A DNA stretch of 64,000 bases from the NCBI RefSeq assembly GCF_001713375.1, contig NZ_CP016449.1:1116001-1180000 (forward strand). The letters are read 5' to 3'. The notes below the pieces were generated by a model. The model worked only from the letters and a program-made list of their open reading frames with translations, was not told the DNA's origin and made no database searches. Positions 1 through 12,685 of this stretch are shown here, one piece after another. A program made the position numbers and the translations under genes. Positions within the stretch are counted from its first letter, which is position 1; every line of letters begins with the position of its first letter. Source of the stretch: Hydrogenophaga sp. RAC07 (lineage in GTDB: Bacteria > Pseudomonadota > Gammaproteobacteria > Burkholderiales > Burkholderiaceae_C).

Positions 1-227
1 TGGATCAGCAGCGGCTGGCCCTTGCGGTCCAGCGTCTTGCCCGAAGGCACCTTCACCCAGCCTTCGCTGATGCAGTACTCGGACACGTCGAAACGTTCCT
101 TGTCGTTGAAGCGGATGCCGATGTCGTGCTCGAACACGGCGGCCACGTGGTGCGGGCTGCGGGCGTCGATGGAGAGGCGGTCGGGGAGGGTGGGGCGGGT
201 GTTGGGGGTGGAGGTCTGGTCGTTCAT
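1..227 (-). CDS. DUF3297 family protein (partial, C-terminus off the window)
   Basis: The reverse strand from the ATG at 227 reads MNDQTSTPNTRPTLPDRLSI and continues through a conserved stretch containing SPHHVAAVFEHDIGIRF and YCISEGWVKVP before running off the left edge. This pattern of a short polar N-terminus followed by the SPHH and YCISEGW blocks is typical of the small (about 80 residue) DUF3297 proteins, whose function is unknown. About 75 codons are visible, so probably only a few residues are missing. It is divergent from the sensor kinase at 314, with an 86-bp gap that must hold both promoters; I see no confident -35/-10 there. Confidence 0.75.
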   Translation of the reverse strand, partial: MNDQTSTPNTRPTLPDRLSIDARSPHHVAAVFEHDIGIRFNDKERFDVSEYCISEGWVKVPSGKTLDRKGQPLLI

Positions 228-313
228 GGCGAGATTGTCGACCAGTTCACGGATTGTCCATCTGCTGGCCACGCACCGCTCCGCTGGTGACTCAAAATGC
301 CGATACTCGAACC

Positions 314-2545
314 ATGAAACTACAACACAAGGCCTGGGGGCTGATCCTCCTGGCGGTCGCGGTGTGCGCGGGCGGAGCCTTGGTGGGCGTGCGCACCATC
401 GTGCAGGATTCGTTCTCCCGACTGGAGACGGAACACGCAGAGCGGGAGGGGGAGCGGGCAAAACGCGTGCTCAACCAGCAAGTGCAGGGCTTGAGCGCCA
501 CGACCCAGGACTACGCCTACTGGGACGACGCCGTGGAGTTCGTCCGCGGCCAACGGCCCAGCTTCCTGACTGAGAACTTCGACACCGACAACATGGGCTA
601 CCTGCGCATCTCGGATGTGCTGGTGATCGACCGCCAGGGCCGCGTGCTGTCCACTGTGAAGCGCGAGAGCGCAGAGCGGCTCTCCAGGATGACCGACGAG
701 CGCATTGCGCCCTTGCGAGAACTGGCCCTGCAGGTGTTGTCAGGCAAGGATCCCAAGGCGGTGCTGCAGACCCTTCGTGTGGTGGAGGGTGAACTGGAGA
801 TCGTCATCGCGGCGGCGGTCCGTCAGCCGGATGTGGAGGAGGGGGCGGCACAGGGTGTCATGGTGATGGTGCGCCGCTTTGACCAGGCCGAGGTGGACAG
901 CCTGGCCGATGTGTTGATGATGCCAGCGCGCCTCTCGTTCGAGTTGCCCGCACATTCGGGGGAGCAGTTTCATGTTCAGCGGGCCAATGCCGATCTGGAC
1001 GACCTGCACGCGGTGCTGCAAGACCACGAAGGTCGCCCGGTGGCGGAGCTGATCCTCGGTCTGGACCGGCGTCTGCAGGAGCAAGGCGAAGCGTTGAACT
1101 GGCAGGGCATGATGATGGTTGCCATCACATCTCTGATGGCCAGCCTGCTGCTGGTGCTGATCCTCGACCACTTTTTGCTCAAACGGCTCCAGCGCCTCTA
1201 CAGCGACATCGGCGTCATCACCCGGGACGGGCCGACGGCAGCGCCCCCGGTGCTCGTGCAAGGCAATGACGAGATCAGCTCGCTGGCCCGTGGCGTCAAC
1301 GGGCTGCTGCAGCGGGTGCAATCGGATGCGCAACAGCAGAGGCTGTCTTTCGAGCGGCAGGAGTCCATTCAGGCGCAATTGATGCAGAGCCAGAAATCGG
1401 AAGCCCTGGGCAGGCTGGCGGGAGGCATCGCCCACGACATCAACAACTCGCTGGCTGCCGTGACGGGCTGGGTGCGGCTCACGATGGAGGACCTGGAGGA
1501 GAAGCACCCGGGCCATGAGTCGCTGGGACAGGCGCTGAAGGCCACCAAGTACGCCGACGGGCTGATCCGCCAGCTGCTGGCGTTTGGCCGCAAGACAGCA
1601 CCCAAGCTGCAGCGCCTGCACCTGAGAACCCTGGTAGAAGACACCCGCCGGCTGGTCAGCGCAGGGCTCACGCGCGAGTGCGACATCGCGACCATCCAAC
1701 GTGTGGAACAAGACCTGGTTGAAGGCGATCCCACGCAACTGCAGCAGGTGCTGGTGAACCTGTTGATCAATGCGGCGGACGCCCTGGAGGGCAAAGGGCG
1801 GATCGAGATCACCATCGACGAGGTCATCCTTCCCGCCGCAAGCGCCCGGTCGTTGCCCGCCGACATGGCGAAACTGGTCCGGGGACGCTTTCTGACGATC
1901 GAGGTTCGGGACTTCGGACCCGGCATGCCGCCCGAGGTGGCCGACCGTGTCTTCGAACCCTTTTTCACCACCAAAGGTGTGGGGCGTGGCACCGGTTTGG
2001 GCTTGTCGGTGGCGCAGGGCATCACCGCCCACCACGGGGGACACATCGGTCTGAACAGCGTCGTCGGCGAGGGGACCACCTTCAGTCTTTACTTGCCCGC
2101 CTGCGAAGACGCCGAATCAGCGCCGGCCCCCGCAAAAGACCCGTCGCCGGACAAACGCAGGCGCGAACTGCTGTTTGTCGACGATGACCAGCTGGTTCGG
2201 CAATCGTGGAGCACCCTGCTGGAACGCAAAGGCTGGAACGTGACGCGCGCGCGGGACGGCGAAGAAGCCTGGAGCTATCTGGTGCAGTCCACCCAACGCT
2301 GGGACGTCGTGCTGACCGATTTGTCCATGCCCCGGCTTGATGGATTGGGTCTGGGTCAGCGCATCCGCTCCATGGGGCAACCGCCACCGGTGGTTCTGTT
2401 GAGCGGCAATCTGGACGAGGCCGATGGCGATGTGGTGGAGACCTTGTTTGCCGCGGTGCTGAGCAAGCCGGTGGAGGCCAGTGAGCTGGATGCGGTGCTC
2501 GATCGGGTCGTGCGCCAAGCCGCCCGGCCACCCGCCGGAACGTGA
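314..2545 (+). CDS. Hybrid sensor histidine kinase with CHASE4-like periplasmic sensor and receiver domain
   Basis: A 743-residue inner-membrane hybrid kinase. An N-terminal membrane segment (about residues 8-30) and a second (about 265-290) flank a periplasmic region carrying the QDYAYWDD motif typical of CHASE4 sensors. A HAMP-like linker follows. The phosphoacceptor helix has the H-box AGGIAHDINNSLA, with HDINN as in NtrB-like kinases. The ATPase domain shows LLINAADAL (N box) and GRGTGLGLSVAQG (G2 box). A C-terminal receiver domain has the acidic pair VDDD, the phosphoacceptor in VVLTDLSMPRLDG and a conserved Lys in LSKPVEA. I chose the ATG at 314 rather than an upstream in-frame start because it places the membrane segment directly at the N-terminus. 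No response-regulator gene is adjacent; the fused receiver may pass phosphate to an unlinked partner. The ligand is unknown. It ends 10 bp from the convergent dbpA. Confidence 0.85.
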   Translation: MKLQHKAWGLILLAVAVCAGGALVGVRTIVQDSFSRLETEHAEREGERAKRVLNQQVQGLSATTQDYAYWDDAVEFVRGQRPSFLTENFDTDNMGYLRISDVLVIDRQGRVLSTVKRESAERLSRMTDERIAPLRELALQVLSGKDPKAVLQTLRVVEGELEIVIAAAVRQPDVEEGAAQGVMVMVRRFDQAEVDSLADVLMMPARLSFELPAHSGEQFHVQRANADLDDLHAVLQDHEGRPVAELILGLDRRLQEQGEALNWQGMMMVAITSLMASLLLVLILDHFLLKRLQRLYSDIGVITRDGPTAAPPVLVQGNDEISSLARGVNGLLQRVQSDAQQQRLSFERQESIQAQLMQSQKSEALGRLAGGIAHDINNSLAAVTGWVRLTMEDLEEKHPGHESLGQALKATKYADGLIRQLLAFGRKTAPKLQRLHLRTLVEDTRRLVSAGLTRECDIATIQRVEQDLVEGDPTQLQQVLVNLLINAADALEGKGRIEITIDEVILPAASARSLPADMAKLVRGRFLTIEVRDFGPGMPPEVADRVFEPFFTTKGVGRGTGLGLSVAQGITAHHGGHIGLNSVVGEGTTFSLYLPACEDAESAPAPAKDPSPDKRRRELLFVDDDQLVRQSWSTLLERKGWNVTRARDGEEAWSYLVQSTQRWDVVLTDLSMPRLDGLGLGQRIRSMGQPPPVVLLSGNLDEADGDVVETLFAAVLSKPVEASELDAVLDRVVRQAARPPAGT

Positions 2546-2555
2546 ACCCTGCAGT

Positions 2556-3950
<1,395 letters not shown>

Positions 3951-3966
3951 CCCCGATTATCGGGGC

Positions 3967-4812
3967 TCAGGCCTGGTGCATCGCGGCGAGCTCGGCTTCG
4001 CTGAACCCGGCCGCCAGCCGCGCCCGCTCGTTGAACGGTGGCTTGAGCCGTGGCGCCGAATGCTCGCGCGCCAGCCGTCGGTAGTGGCCCAGCGGCTCGA
4101 TCCCCTGCTGCGCGCAGAGCCAGCCGTACCAGCGGTTGCCCACCGCCACGTGGCCGATTTCGTCGCGCAGGATCACGTCGAGGATCTCGACCGCGCGCAG
4201 TGCAGCCGGTGTGCCCACCTTGCGCAGGCGCGCCTGCATGGGCGGTGTGGCGTCCAGTCCGCGCGCTTCCATGGTGCGCGGCACCAGGGCCATGCGCGCG
4301 GTCACGTCGTGTTGGGTGCGCAGGCACATCTCCCACAGGCTGTTGTGCGCCGCGAAGTCGCCGTAGTCGTGGCCCAGGCTTTGCAGGTGCGCGCGCAGCA
4401 GGCCGAAGTGGATGGCTTCCTCATGCGCCACGCCCAGCCAATCGGTGTAGTAGTCCGTGGGCATGTCGGGAAAACGCCAGATGGCGTCCAGCGCCAGATC
4501 GATCGCGTTGAATTCGATGTGCGCCACCGCGTGCAGCAGCATGGCGAAGCCTTCAGGCGTGAAGGGCGAGCGCTGGGGCACGTCGACCGGTGCAATGAGC
4601 ACAGGCCGCGCGGGGCGGCCGGGTAGCTGTGCGTTGGGATCGGGTGCCAGGCGCTCGGCGGGGTCCAGATGCGTGCGGCCTGCTTGCAGTGCCTCGAACA
4701 GAGCGTGGGTGGCCGTCACTTTCTGGTCCGGCTCGCCGGTGCACAGCGCCTGCAGGGCGCCTGCGCGCAGGGAGACGGAAGGCGGGGGCGACAGGTCGGC
4801 GGGGGCTTGCAT
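3967..4812 (-). CDS. DUF455 family ferritin-like protein
   Basis: A 281-residue protein of the DUF455 family, which adopts a ferritin-like helical bundle. The sequence shows the expected Glu/His-containing helices: LLHAVAHIEFNAIDLALDA, AHEEAIHFGLLRAHL and EILDVILRDEIGHVAVGNRWY, that is ExxH patterns typical of a carboxylate-bridged di-iron site. The biochemical role is not established; some members are compared with MiaE-type hydroxylases. The start at 4812 (MQAPADLSPP) is preferred over an upstream in-frame ATG because the longer N-terminus overlaps the promoter of the divergent gamma-carbonic anhydrase gene at 4851 and is not conserved-looking. Confidence 0.8.
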   Translation of the reverse strand: MQAPADLSPPPSVSLRAGALQALCTGEPDQKVTATHALFEALQAGRTHLDPAERLAPDPNAQLPGRPARPVLIAPVDVPQRSPFTPEGFAMLLHAVAHIEFNAIDLALDAIWRFPDMPTDYYTDWLGVAHEEAIHFGLLRAHLQSLGHDYGDFAAHNSLWEMCLRTQHDVTARMALVPRTMEARGLDATPPMQARLRKVGTPAALRAVEILDVILRDEIGHVAVGNRWYGWLCAQQGIEPLGHYRRLAREHSAPRLKPPFNERARLAAGFSEAELAAMHQA

Positions 4813-4850
4813 CCCTACAATTCTAGGTTTCGCCAACGGAGACAACAGAC

Positions 4851-5375
4851 ATGGCCCTTTACGAACTCGACGGCATGGCCCCACGCGTGGCCACTTCGGC
4901 CTGGGTGGCCGAGAACGCGCAGGTCATCGGCAACGTGGTGTTGGGAGAAGACAGCAGCGTGTGGTTCGGCGTCACGGTGCGCGGCGACACCGAGACCATC
5001 ACGGTCGGACGCGGCAGCAACATCCAGGACGGCAGCGTGCTGCACGCCGACGTGGGCCAGCCGCTGACCATTGGCGAGAACGTGACGGTGGGCCACCAGG
5101 TGATGCTGCACGGCTGCCACATCGGCGACGGCTCGCTCATCGGCATTGGCGCGGTGGTGCTCAACGGCGCGAAGATCGGCAAACACTGTCTGGTGGGTGC
5201 GGGTTCGCTGGTGACCGAAGGCAAGGAGTTTCCCGACGGCAGCATGATCCTGGGCAGCCCGGCGCGGGTGGCCAGGTCGCTCACGCCCGAGCAGATCGAA
5301 GGACTGCGCATGAGCGCGAAGCACTACACCGACAACGCCGATCGCTTTCGCAAGACCTTGAAAAAGGTCGGCTGA
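4851..5375 (+). CDS. Gamma-class carbonic anhydrase family protein (left-handed beta-helix)
   Basis: A 174-residue trimeric left-handed beta-helix protein. Hexapeptide repeats such as VIGNVV, SVWFGV, ITVGRG and IGENVTVG run through the first 130 residues. Conserved histidines typical of gamma-carbonic anhydrases occur in HADVGQP and in GHQVMLHGCHIG and are the likely Zn/Fe ligands. A C-terminal helix (SAKHYTDNADRFRKTLKKV) packs against the helix in relatives. The family includes CaiE/YrdA-like proteins, many of which lack measurable anhydrase activity, so the reaction is not certain. It is followed after 50 bp by hslO on the same strand. Confidence 0.9.
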   Translation: MALYELDGMAPRVATSAWVAENAQVIGNVVLGEDSSVWFGVTVRGDTETITVGRGSNIQDGSVLHADVGQPLTIGENVTVGHQVMLHGCHIGDGSLIGIGAVVLNGAKIGKHCLVGAGSLVTEGKEFPDGSMILGSPARVARSLTPEQIEGLRMSAKHYTDNADRFRKTLKKVG

Positions 5376-5425
5376 ACCCGATCTGCCACGATTGCGTTTT
5401 TTCGAACGATCCCCGAAAGCCCCGC

Positions 5426-6403
5426 TTGTCCGAACTCCACAAATTCGTCTTTGAAGGCCTGCCGGTGCGCGGCATGCTCGTGCGCCTCACCGATGCCTGG
5501 CAAGAAATTTTGCAGCGCCACAAGGACGGTGGCGGTTATCCCGCGGCCGTGACCGAGCTGCTGGGCGAGATGACGGCCGCGGCCACGCTGATGCAGGCCA
5601 ACATCAAGTTCAACGGCGCGCTGATCATGCAGATCATGGGCGACGGGCCGGTGAAGCTGGCCGTGGCCGAGGTGCAGCCCGACCTGAGCCTGCGCGCCAC
5701 CGCCACCGTGATCGGTGACGTGGGGGAAGGCGCGCCGCTCTCGCACATGGTCAACGTGACCAACCAGGGCCGCTGCGCCATCACGCTCGACCCCAAGGAC
5801 CGCCTGCCCGGCCAGGCGCCCTACCAGGGCGTGGTGCCGCTGTTTGGTGACCAGCGCGAGAAGCTGGAGAAGCTCAGCGAGGTGATCGAGCACTACATGC
5901 TGCAGAGCGAGCAGCTCGACACGCGCCTGGTGCTGGCCGCCAACGAACACGTGGCCGCCGGTCTGCTGATCCAGCGCCTGCCGCTGCAGGGCAGTGGCAA
6001 CCTCGCCGGGCAGTCGGGCGCGCGCGACGAAGACCAGATCGGCCTGAACGAGGACTACAACCGCATCGCCATCCTCGCCTCCAGCCTCAAGCGCGAGGAG
6101 CTGCTGACACTGGACGCCGACACGATTCTGCGCCGCCTGTTCTGGGAAGAGGACGTGCGCCGCTTCGAGCCCATGGTGGGTGAAACCGGGCCGCGTTTTG
6201 CCTGCACCTGTTCGCGGGACCGTGTGAGCAGCATGCTGCGCAGCCTGGGCCGAGACGAGATCGAATCGATCTTGAGCGAGCAGGGGCAGGTGGAGGTCGG
6301 GTGTGAGTTCTGCGGCGCGCAGTACCGGTTTGATCCGGTGGACGCGGCCCAGGTCTTCCTGCAGCCTGACATCCAGCCGCCGGCCAGCGACCAGAAGCAC
6401 TGA
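5426..6403 (+). CDS. hslO: Hsp33 family redox-regulated chaperone, TTG start
   Basis: A 325-residue cytoplasmic holdase activated by oxidation and heat. The N-terminal domain begins SELHKFVFEGLPVRG, and the C-terminal zinc switch has the four-cysteine signature CTC (about residue 262) and CEFC (about residue 295), the CxC...CxxC pattern that releases Zn on oxidation. No ATG lies at the correct place: the reading frame stays open upstream, but homology begins at TTG 5426 (LSELHKF), so TTG is the likely start, with a modest purine-rich CGAAAG upstream. It ends 10 bp before the convergent NadR-like gene. Confidence 0.93.
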   Translation: MSELHKFVFEGLPVRGMLVRLTDAWQEILQRHKDGGGYPAAVTELLGEMTAAATLMQANIKFNGALIMQIMGDGPVKLAVAEVQPDLSLRATATVIGDVGEGAPLSHMVNVTNQGRCAITLDPKDRLPGQAPYQGVVPLFGDQREKLEKLSEVIEHYMLQSEQLDTRLVLAANEHVAAGLLIQRLPLQGSGNLAGQSGARDEDQIGLNEDYNRIAILASSLKREELLTLDADTILRRLFWEEDVRRFEPMVGETGPRFACTCSRDRVSSMLRSLGRDEIESILSEQGQVEVGCEFCGAQYRFDPVDAAQVFLQPDIQPPASDQKH

Positions 6404-6412
6404 GGCGGCAGT

Positions 6413-7072
6413 TCAGGCTGCGTGCCGGGACACGAGCCCGCTGAACAGGCGGCGTTCGCAGTCGGGGTCGCTGCAGTTCTCGCAGGTCCATCGGCCGGTG
6501 CCGGCTTCCAGCAGCGGGTCAGGTGCCACCAGCGGGCGGCCCAGCAACACACCCACGGCACGCAGCGCGTGCTGCAGCCGCGCCTCTGCAGGTCCATAGA
6601 CGGTCTGGAACGGGATGCCGGCCGACTGCAGTTCTTGTCTCAGCACGGCGTCGATGTCGGCCCGCATACCGGACCCGTCGCGGAACAGGCCGTCGGCTTT
6701 CCACGGCAGATCCAGGCCCATCAGCAGGGTGAGGTTGAACCGCCGCTGCGCCTTCAGTGAGACGGGCAACAGCGAGCGGTCGTTGAACACCCGCTCGCTG
6801 TACGCCGCCACCACCAGCGCGGTGGTGTCGGCCATGACCACCTGCGCGCCACTCTGCGCTCCCACGTCGATCAGTCGGGTTTGTTCGGCGGCAATGGCCG
6901 CCTGCTCGTGCACCAGCGGTGCCCGGCCTGCGCTTTCGCACCACGCGCGCAGGTGCTCCGGCACCAGCACGGCGCTCACGCCCAGGGCGTTGAGTTGTCG
7001 GGTGAGGGCCAGGCCCAGGGTGGTGTTGCCGCTGGACTCGCCGCCGAGCAAGGCGACGGTGATGGCCGCCAT
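6413..7072 (-). CDS. NadR/Rnr-like P-loop ATPase/kinase with altered Walker A
   Basis: A 219-residue P-loop protein resembling the ATPase/nicotinamide-riboside kinase half of NadR-type proteins: VALLGGESSGNTTL near the N-terminus, VVMADTTALVVAAY as the Walker B-like strand, and LLMGLDLPWKADGLFRD with the substrate-region pattern of NadR kinases. The Walker A lysine is replaced by Asn16 (GESSGNTT instead of GESSGKST). The C-terminus has a cysteine cluster, CENCSDPDCERRLF, that could bind a metal or may just be lineage specific. The stop codon lies 4 bp from the ftsB start region, so the gene is at the 3' end of the pyrG-kdsA-eno-ftsB run. Substrate is unknown. Confidence 0.65.
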   Translation of the reverse strand: MAAITVALLGGESSGNTTLGLALTRQLNALGVSAVLVPEHLRAWCESAGRAPLVHEQAAIAAEQTRLIDVGAQSGAQVVMADTTALVVAAYSERVFNDRSLLPVSLKAQRRFNLTLLMGLDLPWKADGLFRDGSGMRADIDAVLRQELQSAGIPFQTVYGPAEARLQHALRAVGVLLGRPLVAPDPLLEAGTGRWTCENCSDPDCERRLFSGLVSRHAA

Positions 7073-7076
7073 GGTG

Positions 7077-7361
7077 TCAGCGCTTGTTCTGCGCGATCTG
7101 CACGAAGATTTCGTTGGGCTTGACCATGCCCAGCTCCGCGCGGGCGAGTTCCTCGACCATGTCCAGGCCCTCCTGCAGGTCGCGCACCTCGCTCACCAGC
7201 TGGGCGTTGCGCTGCTGCGCATCGCGGTTCGCCAGTTCCTGCGCGGCCAGCTGCTGCTTCATGCTCGCCACCTTGGGCACACTGCCCCGCCCGAACCACA
7301 GCTGGGCGTGCAGCACCAGCAGCAGCGCGATCAGCAAGGCAGGGATGAAGCGGTTGGCCAT
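7077..7361 (-). CDS. ftsB: Cell division protein FtsB
   Basis: A 94-residue bitopic membrane protein of the divisome. It has a short cytoplasmic N-terminus, one membrane helix (about residues 5-22, FIPALLIALLLVLHAQLWFG) and a periplasmic coiled coil rich in Gln and Glu (QQLAAQELANRDAQQRNAQL), then the conserved ARAELGMVKPNEIFVQI block of DivIC/FtsB proteins. It sits immediately downstream of eno, as in many beta- and gammaproteobacteria. FtsB bridges FtsL and FtsQ at mid-cell. Confidence 0.93.
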   Translation of the reverse strand: MANRFIPALLIALLLVLHAQLWFGRGSVPKVASMKQQLAAQELANRDAQQRNAQLVSEVRDLQEGLDMVEELARAELGMVKPNEIFVQIAQNKR

Positions 7362-7383
7362 GGACTGGGATTGTTACCGAAGC

Positions 7384-7468
7384 GACCGGCCGCCGCGCAG
7401 GGCCGCCCCAAGCAAGGCCAGCCCCCCTGGGGGGCAGCGACCCGCGGAGCGGCGGAGCGTGGGGGCCA
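7384..7468. repeat. GC-rich intergenic repeat, copy 1 (eno-ftsB gap)
   Basis: A GC-rich element with the core CCCCCCTGGGGGGCAGCGAC, followed by a GCGGAGCGGCGGAGCG stretch and GGGGGCC. Related elements occur at 41462-41530 and 62112-62206, in the same orientation and in gaps between co-directional minus-strand genes. It can fold into a strong hairpin. Similar elements are common between genes in Comamonadaceae genomes from memory; the function is unknown. Confidence 0.7.
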
Positions 7469-7471
7469 TGT

Positions 7472-8773
<1,302 letters not shown>

Positions 8774-8797
8774 TCAAAAACAAAAAAATGAATGGGT

Positions 8798-9655
8798 TCA
8801 GGCGTTGAAACGGTCTTCGAGAAAACCGTTCTTCTTGGTCACCGCGTCCAGCGCCAGCAGTGTTTCCAGCAGCGCTTTCATGTGCTTGAGCGGCACGGCG
8901 TTTGGGCCGTCGCTCATGGCCTTGGCGGGATCGGGGTGGGTTTCCATGAAAAGGCCGGCCACGCCCACGGCCACGGCCGCGCGCGCCAGCACTGGCACCA
9001 TCTCGCGCTGGCCGCCGCTGCTGGTGCCTTGTCCGCCGGGCAGCTGCACGCTGTGCGTGGCGTCAAACACCACGGGGGCGCCGGTCTCCCGCATGATGGC
9101 CAGCGAACGCATGTCGCTCACGAGGTTGTTGTAGCCAAAGCTCGCGCCGCGCTCGCAGGCCATGAAGTTGTCTTCATTCAGGCCCGCTTCCTTGGCTGCG
9201 GCTCGTGCCTTGTCGATCACGTTCTTCATGTCGTGCGGCGCGAGGAACTGGCCCTTCTTGATGTTCACCGGCTTGCCGCTCTGCGCCACGGCGCGGATGA
9301 AGTCGGTCTGGCGGCACAGGAAGGCGGGCGTCTGCAGCACGTCGCAGACCTTGGCCGCTTCAGCGATGTCGTCTTCGCTGTGCACGTCGGTGAGCACCGG
9401 CACACCCAGTTCACGTTTCACCTTGGCCAGAATCTCCAGGCCTTTCTCGCGGCCCGGGCCGCGGTAGGTGGTGCCGCTGCTGCGGTTGGCCTTGTCGAAG
9501 CTGCTCTTGAAGATGAAGGGAATACCGAGGCCGCCGGTGATTTCCTTGAGCTGACCTGCGACGTCCATCTGCAGCTGCTCGGACTCGATCACGCAGGGGC
9601 CGGCGATCAGGAAGAAGGGCCGGTTCAGGCCGATGTCGAAGCCGCAGAGTTTCAT
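8798..9655 (-). CDS. kdsA: 3-deoxy-8-phosphooctulonate (KDO-8-P) synthase
   Basis: A 285-residue cytoplasmic enzyme condensing arabinose-5-phosphate with PEP to give KDO-8-phosphate for lipopolysaccharide inner core. It shows the family motifs [47 protein letters not shown] and METHPDP. The gene follows pyrG by 13 bp and precedes eno by 42 bp, so it is probably cotranscribed with both. PEP is its substrate and the enolase product, which suits the pairing. Confidence 0.97.
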   Translation of the reverse strand: MKLCGFDIGLNRPFFLIAGPCVIESEQLQMDVAGQLKEITGGLGIPFIFKSSFDKANRSSGTTYRGPGREKGLEILAKVKRELGVPVLTDVHSEDDIAEAAKVCDVLQTPAFLCRQTDFIRAVAQSGKPVNIKKGQFLAPHDMKNVIDKARAAAKEAGLNEDNFMACERGASFGYNNLVSDMRSLAIMRETGAPVVFDATHSVQLPGGQGTSSGGQREMVPVLARAAVAVGVAGLFMETHPDPAKAMSDGPNAVPLKHMKALLETLLALDAVTKKNGFLEDRFNA

Positions 9656-9668
9656 GGCGTGTGCTCGT

Positions 9669-11381
<1,713 letters not shown>

Positions 11382-11451
11382 TTATAAATGCCGCCCCCAT
11401 CACCCCAGCCGGCCGGGCACGTGGACCGGGCCCAACTGCTACATTGCGCCC

Positions 11452-12678
11452 ATGAACGAACTCGCTGGAAAACACATCGTCCTGGGCCTGTCGGGCGGCA
11501 TTGCCTGCTACAAGGCCGCCGAACTCTGCCGGGCGCTGGTGAAGGCCGGGGCCACGGTGCAGGTGGTCATGACCGAAGCGGCCGAGCAGTTCATGACGGC
11601 GGTCACGATGCAGGCACTCTCGGGCCGCCCGGTTTTCACCTCCCAGTGGGACGCGCGCACCTCGGGTGGCGCCGACAACAACATGCCCCACATCAACCTC
11701 AGCCGCGAGGCCGACGCGATCGTGGTGGCCCCGGCCAGCGCCGATTTCATGGCCAAGCTGGTGCACGGCCGGGCCGACGAGCTGCTCTCGCTGATGTGCC
11801 TGGCCCGTCCCATCGAGAGTGTGCCGCTCATCCTCGCGCCGGCCATGAACCGCGAAATGTGGTCGCACCCGGCCACGCAGCGCAACATCGAACAGTTGCG
11901 CGCCGATGGCGCCACCGTGCTGGACGTGGGCGCGGGCGAGCAGGCCTGCGGCGAAACCGGCGATGGCCGCATGCTCGAGCCCGATGAGCTGCTGTACGAC
12001 CTGATCCGCTTTTTCACACCCAAGGTGCTGGCTGGCCAGCACGTGCTGGTGAGCGCCGGCCCCACCTTTGAGGCGATCGACCCGGTGCGCGGCCTCACCA
12101 ACCTCTCCAGCGGCAAGATGGGCTTTGCCATTGCACGGGCCGCGCACGAGGCCGGTGCCCAGGTCACGCTGGTGGCCGGCCCGGTGGGCCTGCCCACGCC
12201 GCGCGGTGTGGGCCGGGTCAACGTGAAGTCGGCGCTGAACATGCAGAAGTCACTGGACCACCTGGCCCAGGCCGCCACCGTGTTCGTCTCGGCCGCGGCC
12301 GTGGCCGACTGGCGCCCGGCCCAGATGCTGGACCAGAAGATCAAGAAAGACGGCTCGGGCGAGGTGCCCACGCTGTCGTTCGTGGAGAACCCCGACATCC
12401 TGGCCGGCATTGCGGCCAGCCCGCGCGCGCAGAGCGGGGCGCTGTATTGCGTGGGTTTTGCCGCCGAGAGCCACGACCTGCTGGCCCACGCCCAGGCCAA
12501 ACGGGCGCGCAAAGGTGTGCCGCTGCTGGTGGGCAACATCGGGCCCGACACCTTTGGCCAGGACGACAACGCGCTGCTGCTGGTGGATGAGGACGGCACG
12601 CTGGAGTTGCCGCGGGCTTCGAAGCTGGTGCTGGCGCGTCAGCTCATCGCAGAGATCGCGCGGCGCATCCAGAACTGA
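11452..12678 (+). CDS. coaBC: Bifunctional phosphopantothenoylcysteine decarboxylase / phosphopantothenate-cysteine ligase
   Basis: A 408-residue flavoprotein for two steps of coenzyme A synthesis. The CoaC domain (about 1-190) has LGLSGGIACYKAAEL, the active-site His in NMPHINLSREAD, the substrate-binding PAMNREMW and the redox Cys in ACGETGDGRM. The CoaB domain begins LVSAGPTFEAIDPVRGLTNLSSGKMG and includes the CTP/dimer-region strip around AAVADWRPAQ...KIKKDG. The start ATG at 11452 fits the family N-terminus; longer in-frame extensions enter the divergent pyrG promoter. It ends 8 bp before the convergent tup regulator. Confidence 0.97.
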   Translation: MNELAGKHIVLGLSGGIACYKAAELCRALVKAGATVQVVMTEAAEQFMTAVTMQALSGRPVFTSQWDARTSGGADNNMPHINLSREADAIVVAPASADFMAKLVHGRADELLSLMCLARPIESVPLILAPAMNREMWSHPATQRNIEQLRADGATVLDVGAGEQACGETGDGRMLEPDELLYDLIRFFTPKVLAGQHVLVSAGPTFEAIDPVRGLTNLSSGKMGFAIARAAHEAGAQVTLVAGPVGLPTPRGVGRVNVKSALNMQKSLDHLAQAATVFVSAAAVADWRPAQMLDQKIKKDGSGEVPTLSFVENPDILAGIAASPRAQSGALYCVGFAAESHDLLAHAQAKRARKGVPLLVGNIGPDTFGQDDNALLLVDEDGTLELPRASKLVLARQLIAEIARRIQN

Positions 12679-12685
12679 GGGTGCT

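Noticed and set aside
740..2044. Long antisense open frame inside the sensor kinase gene
   Set aside because: High-GC shadow; composition rich in His/Gln/Arg and no domain, while the opposite strand encodes a complete kinase.
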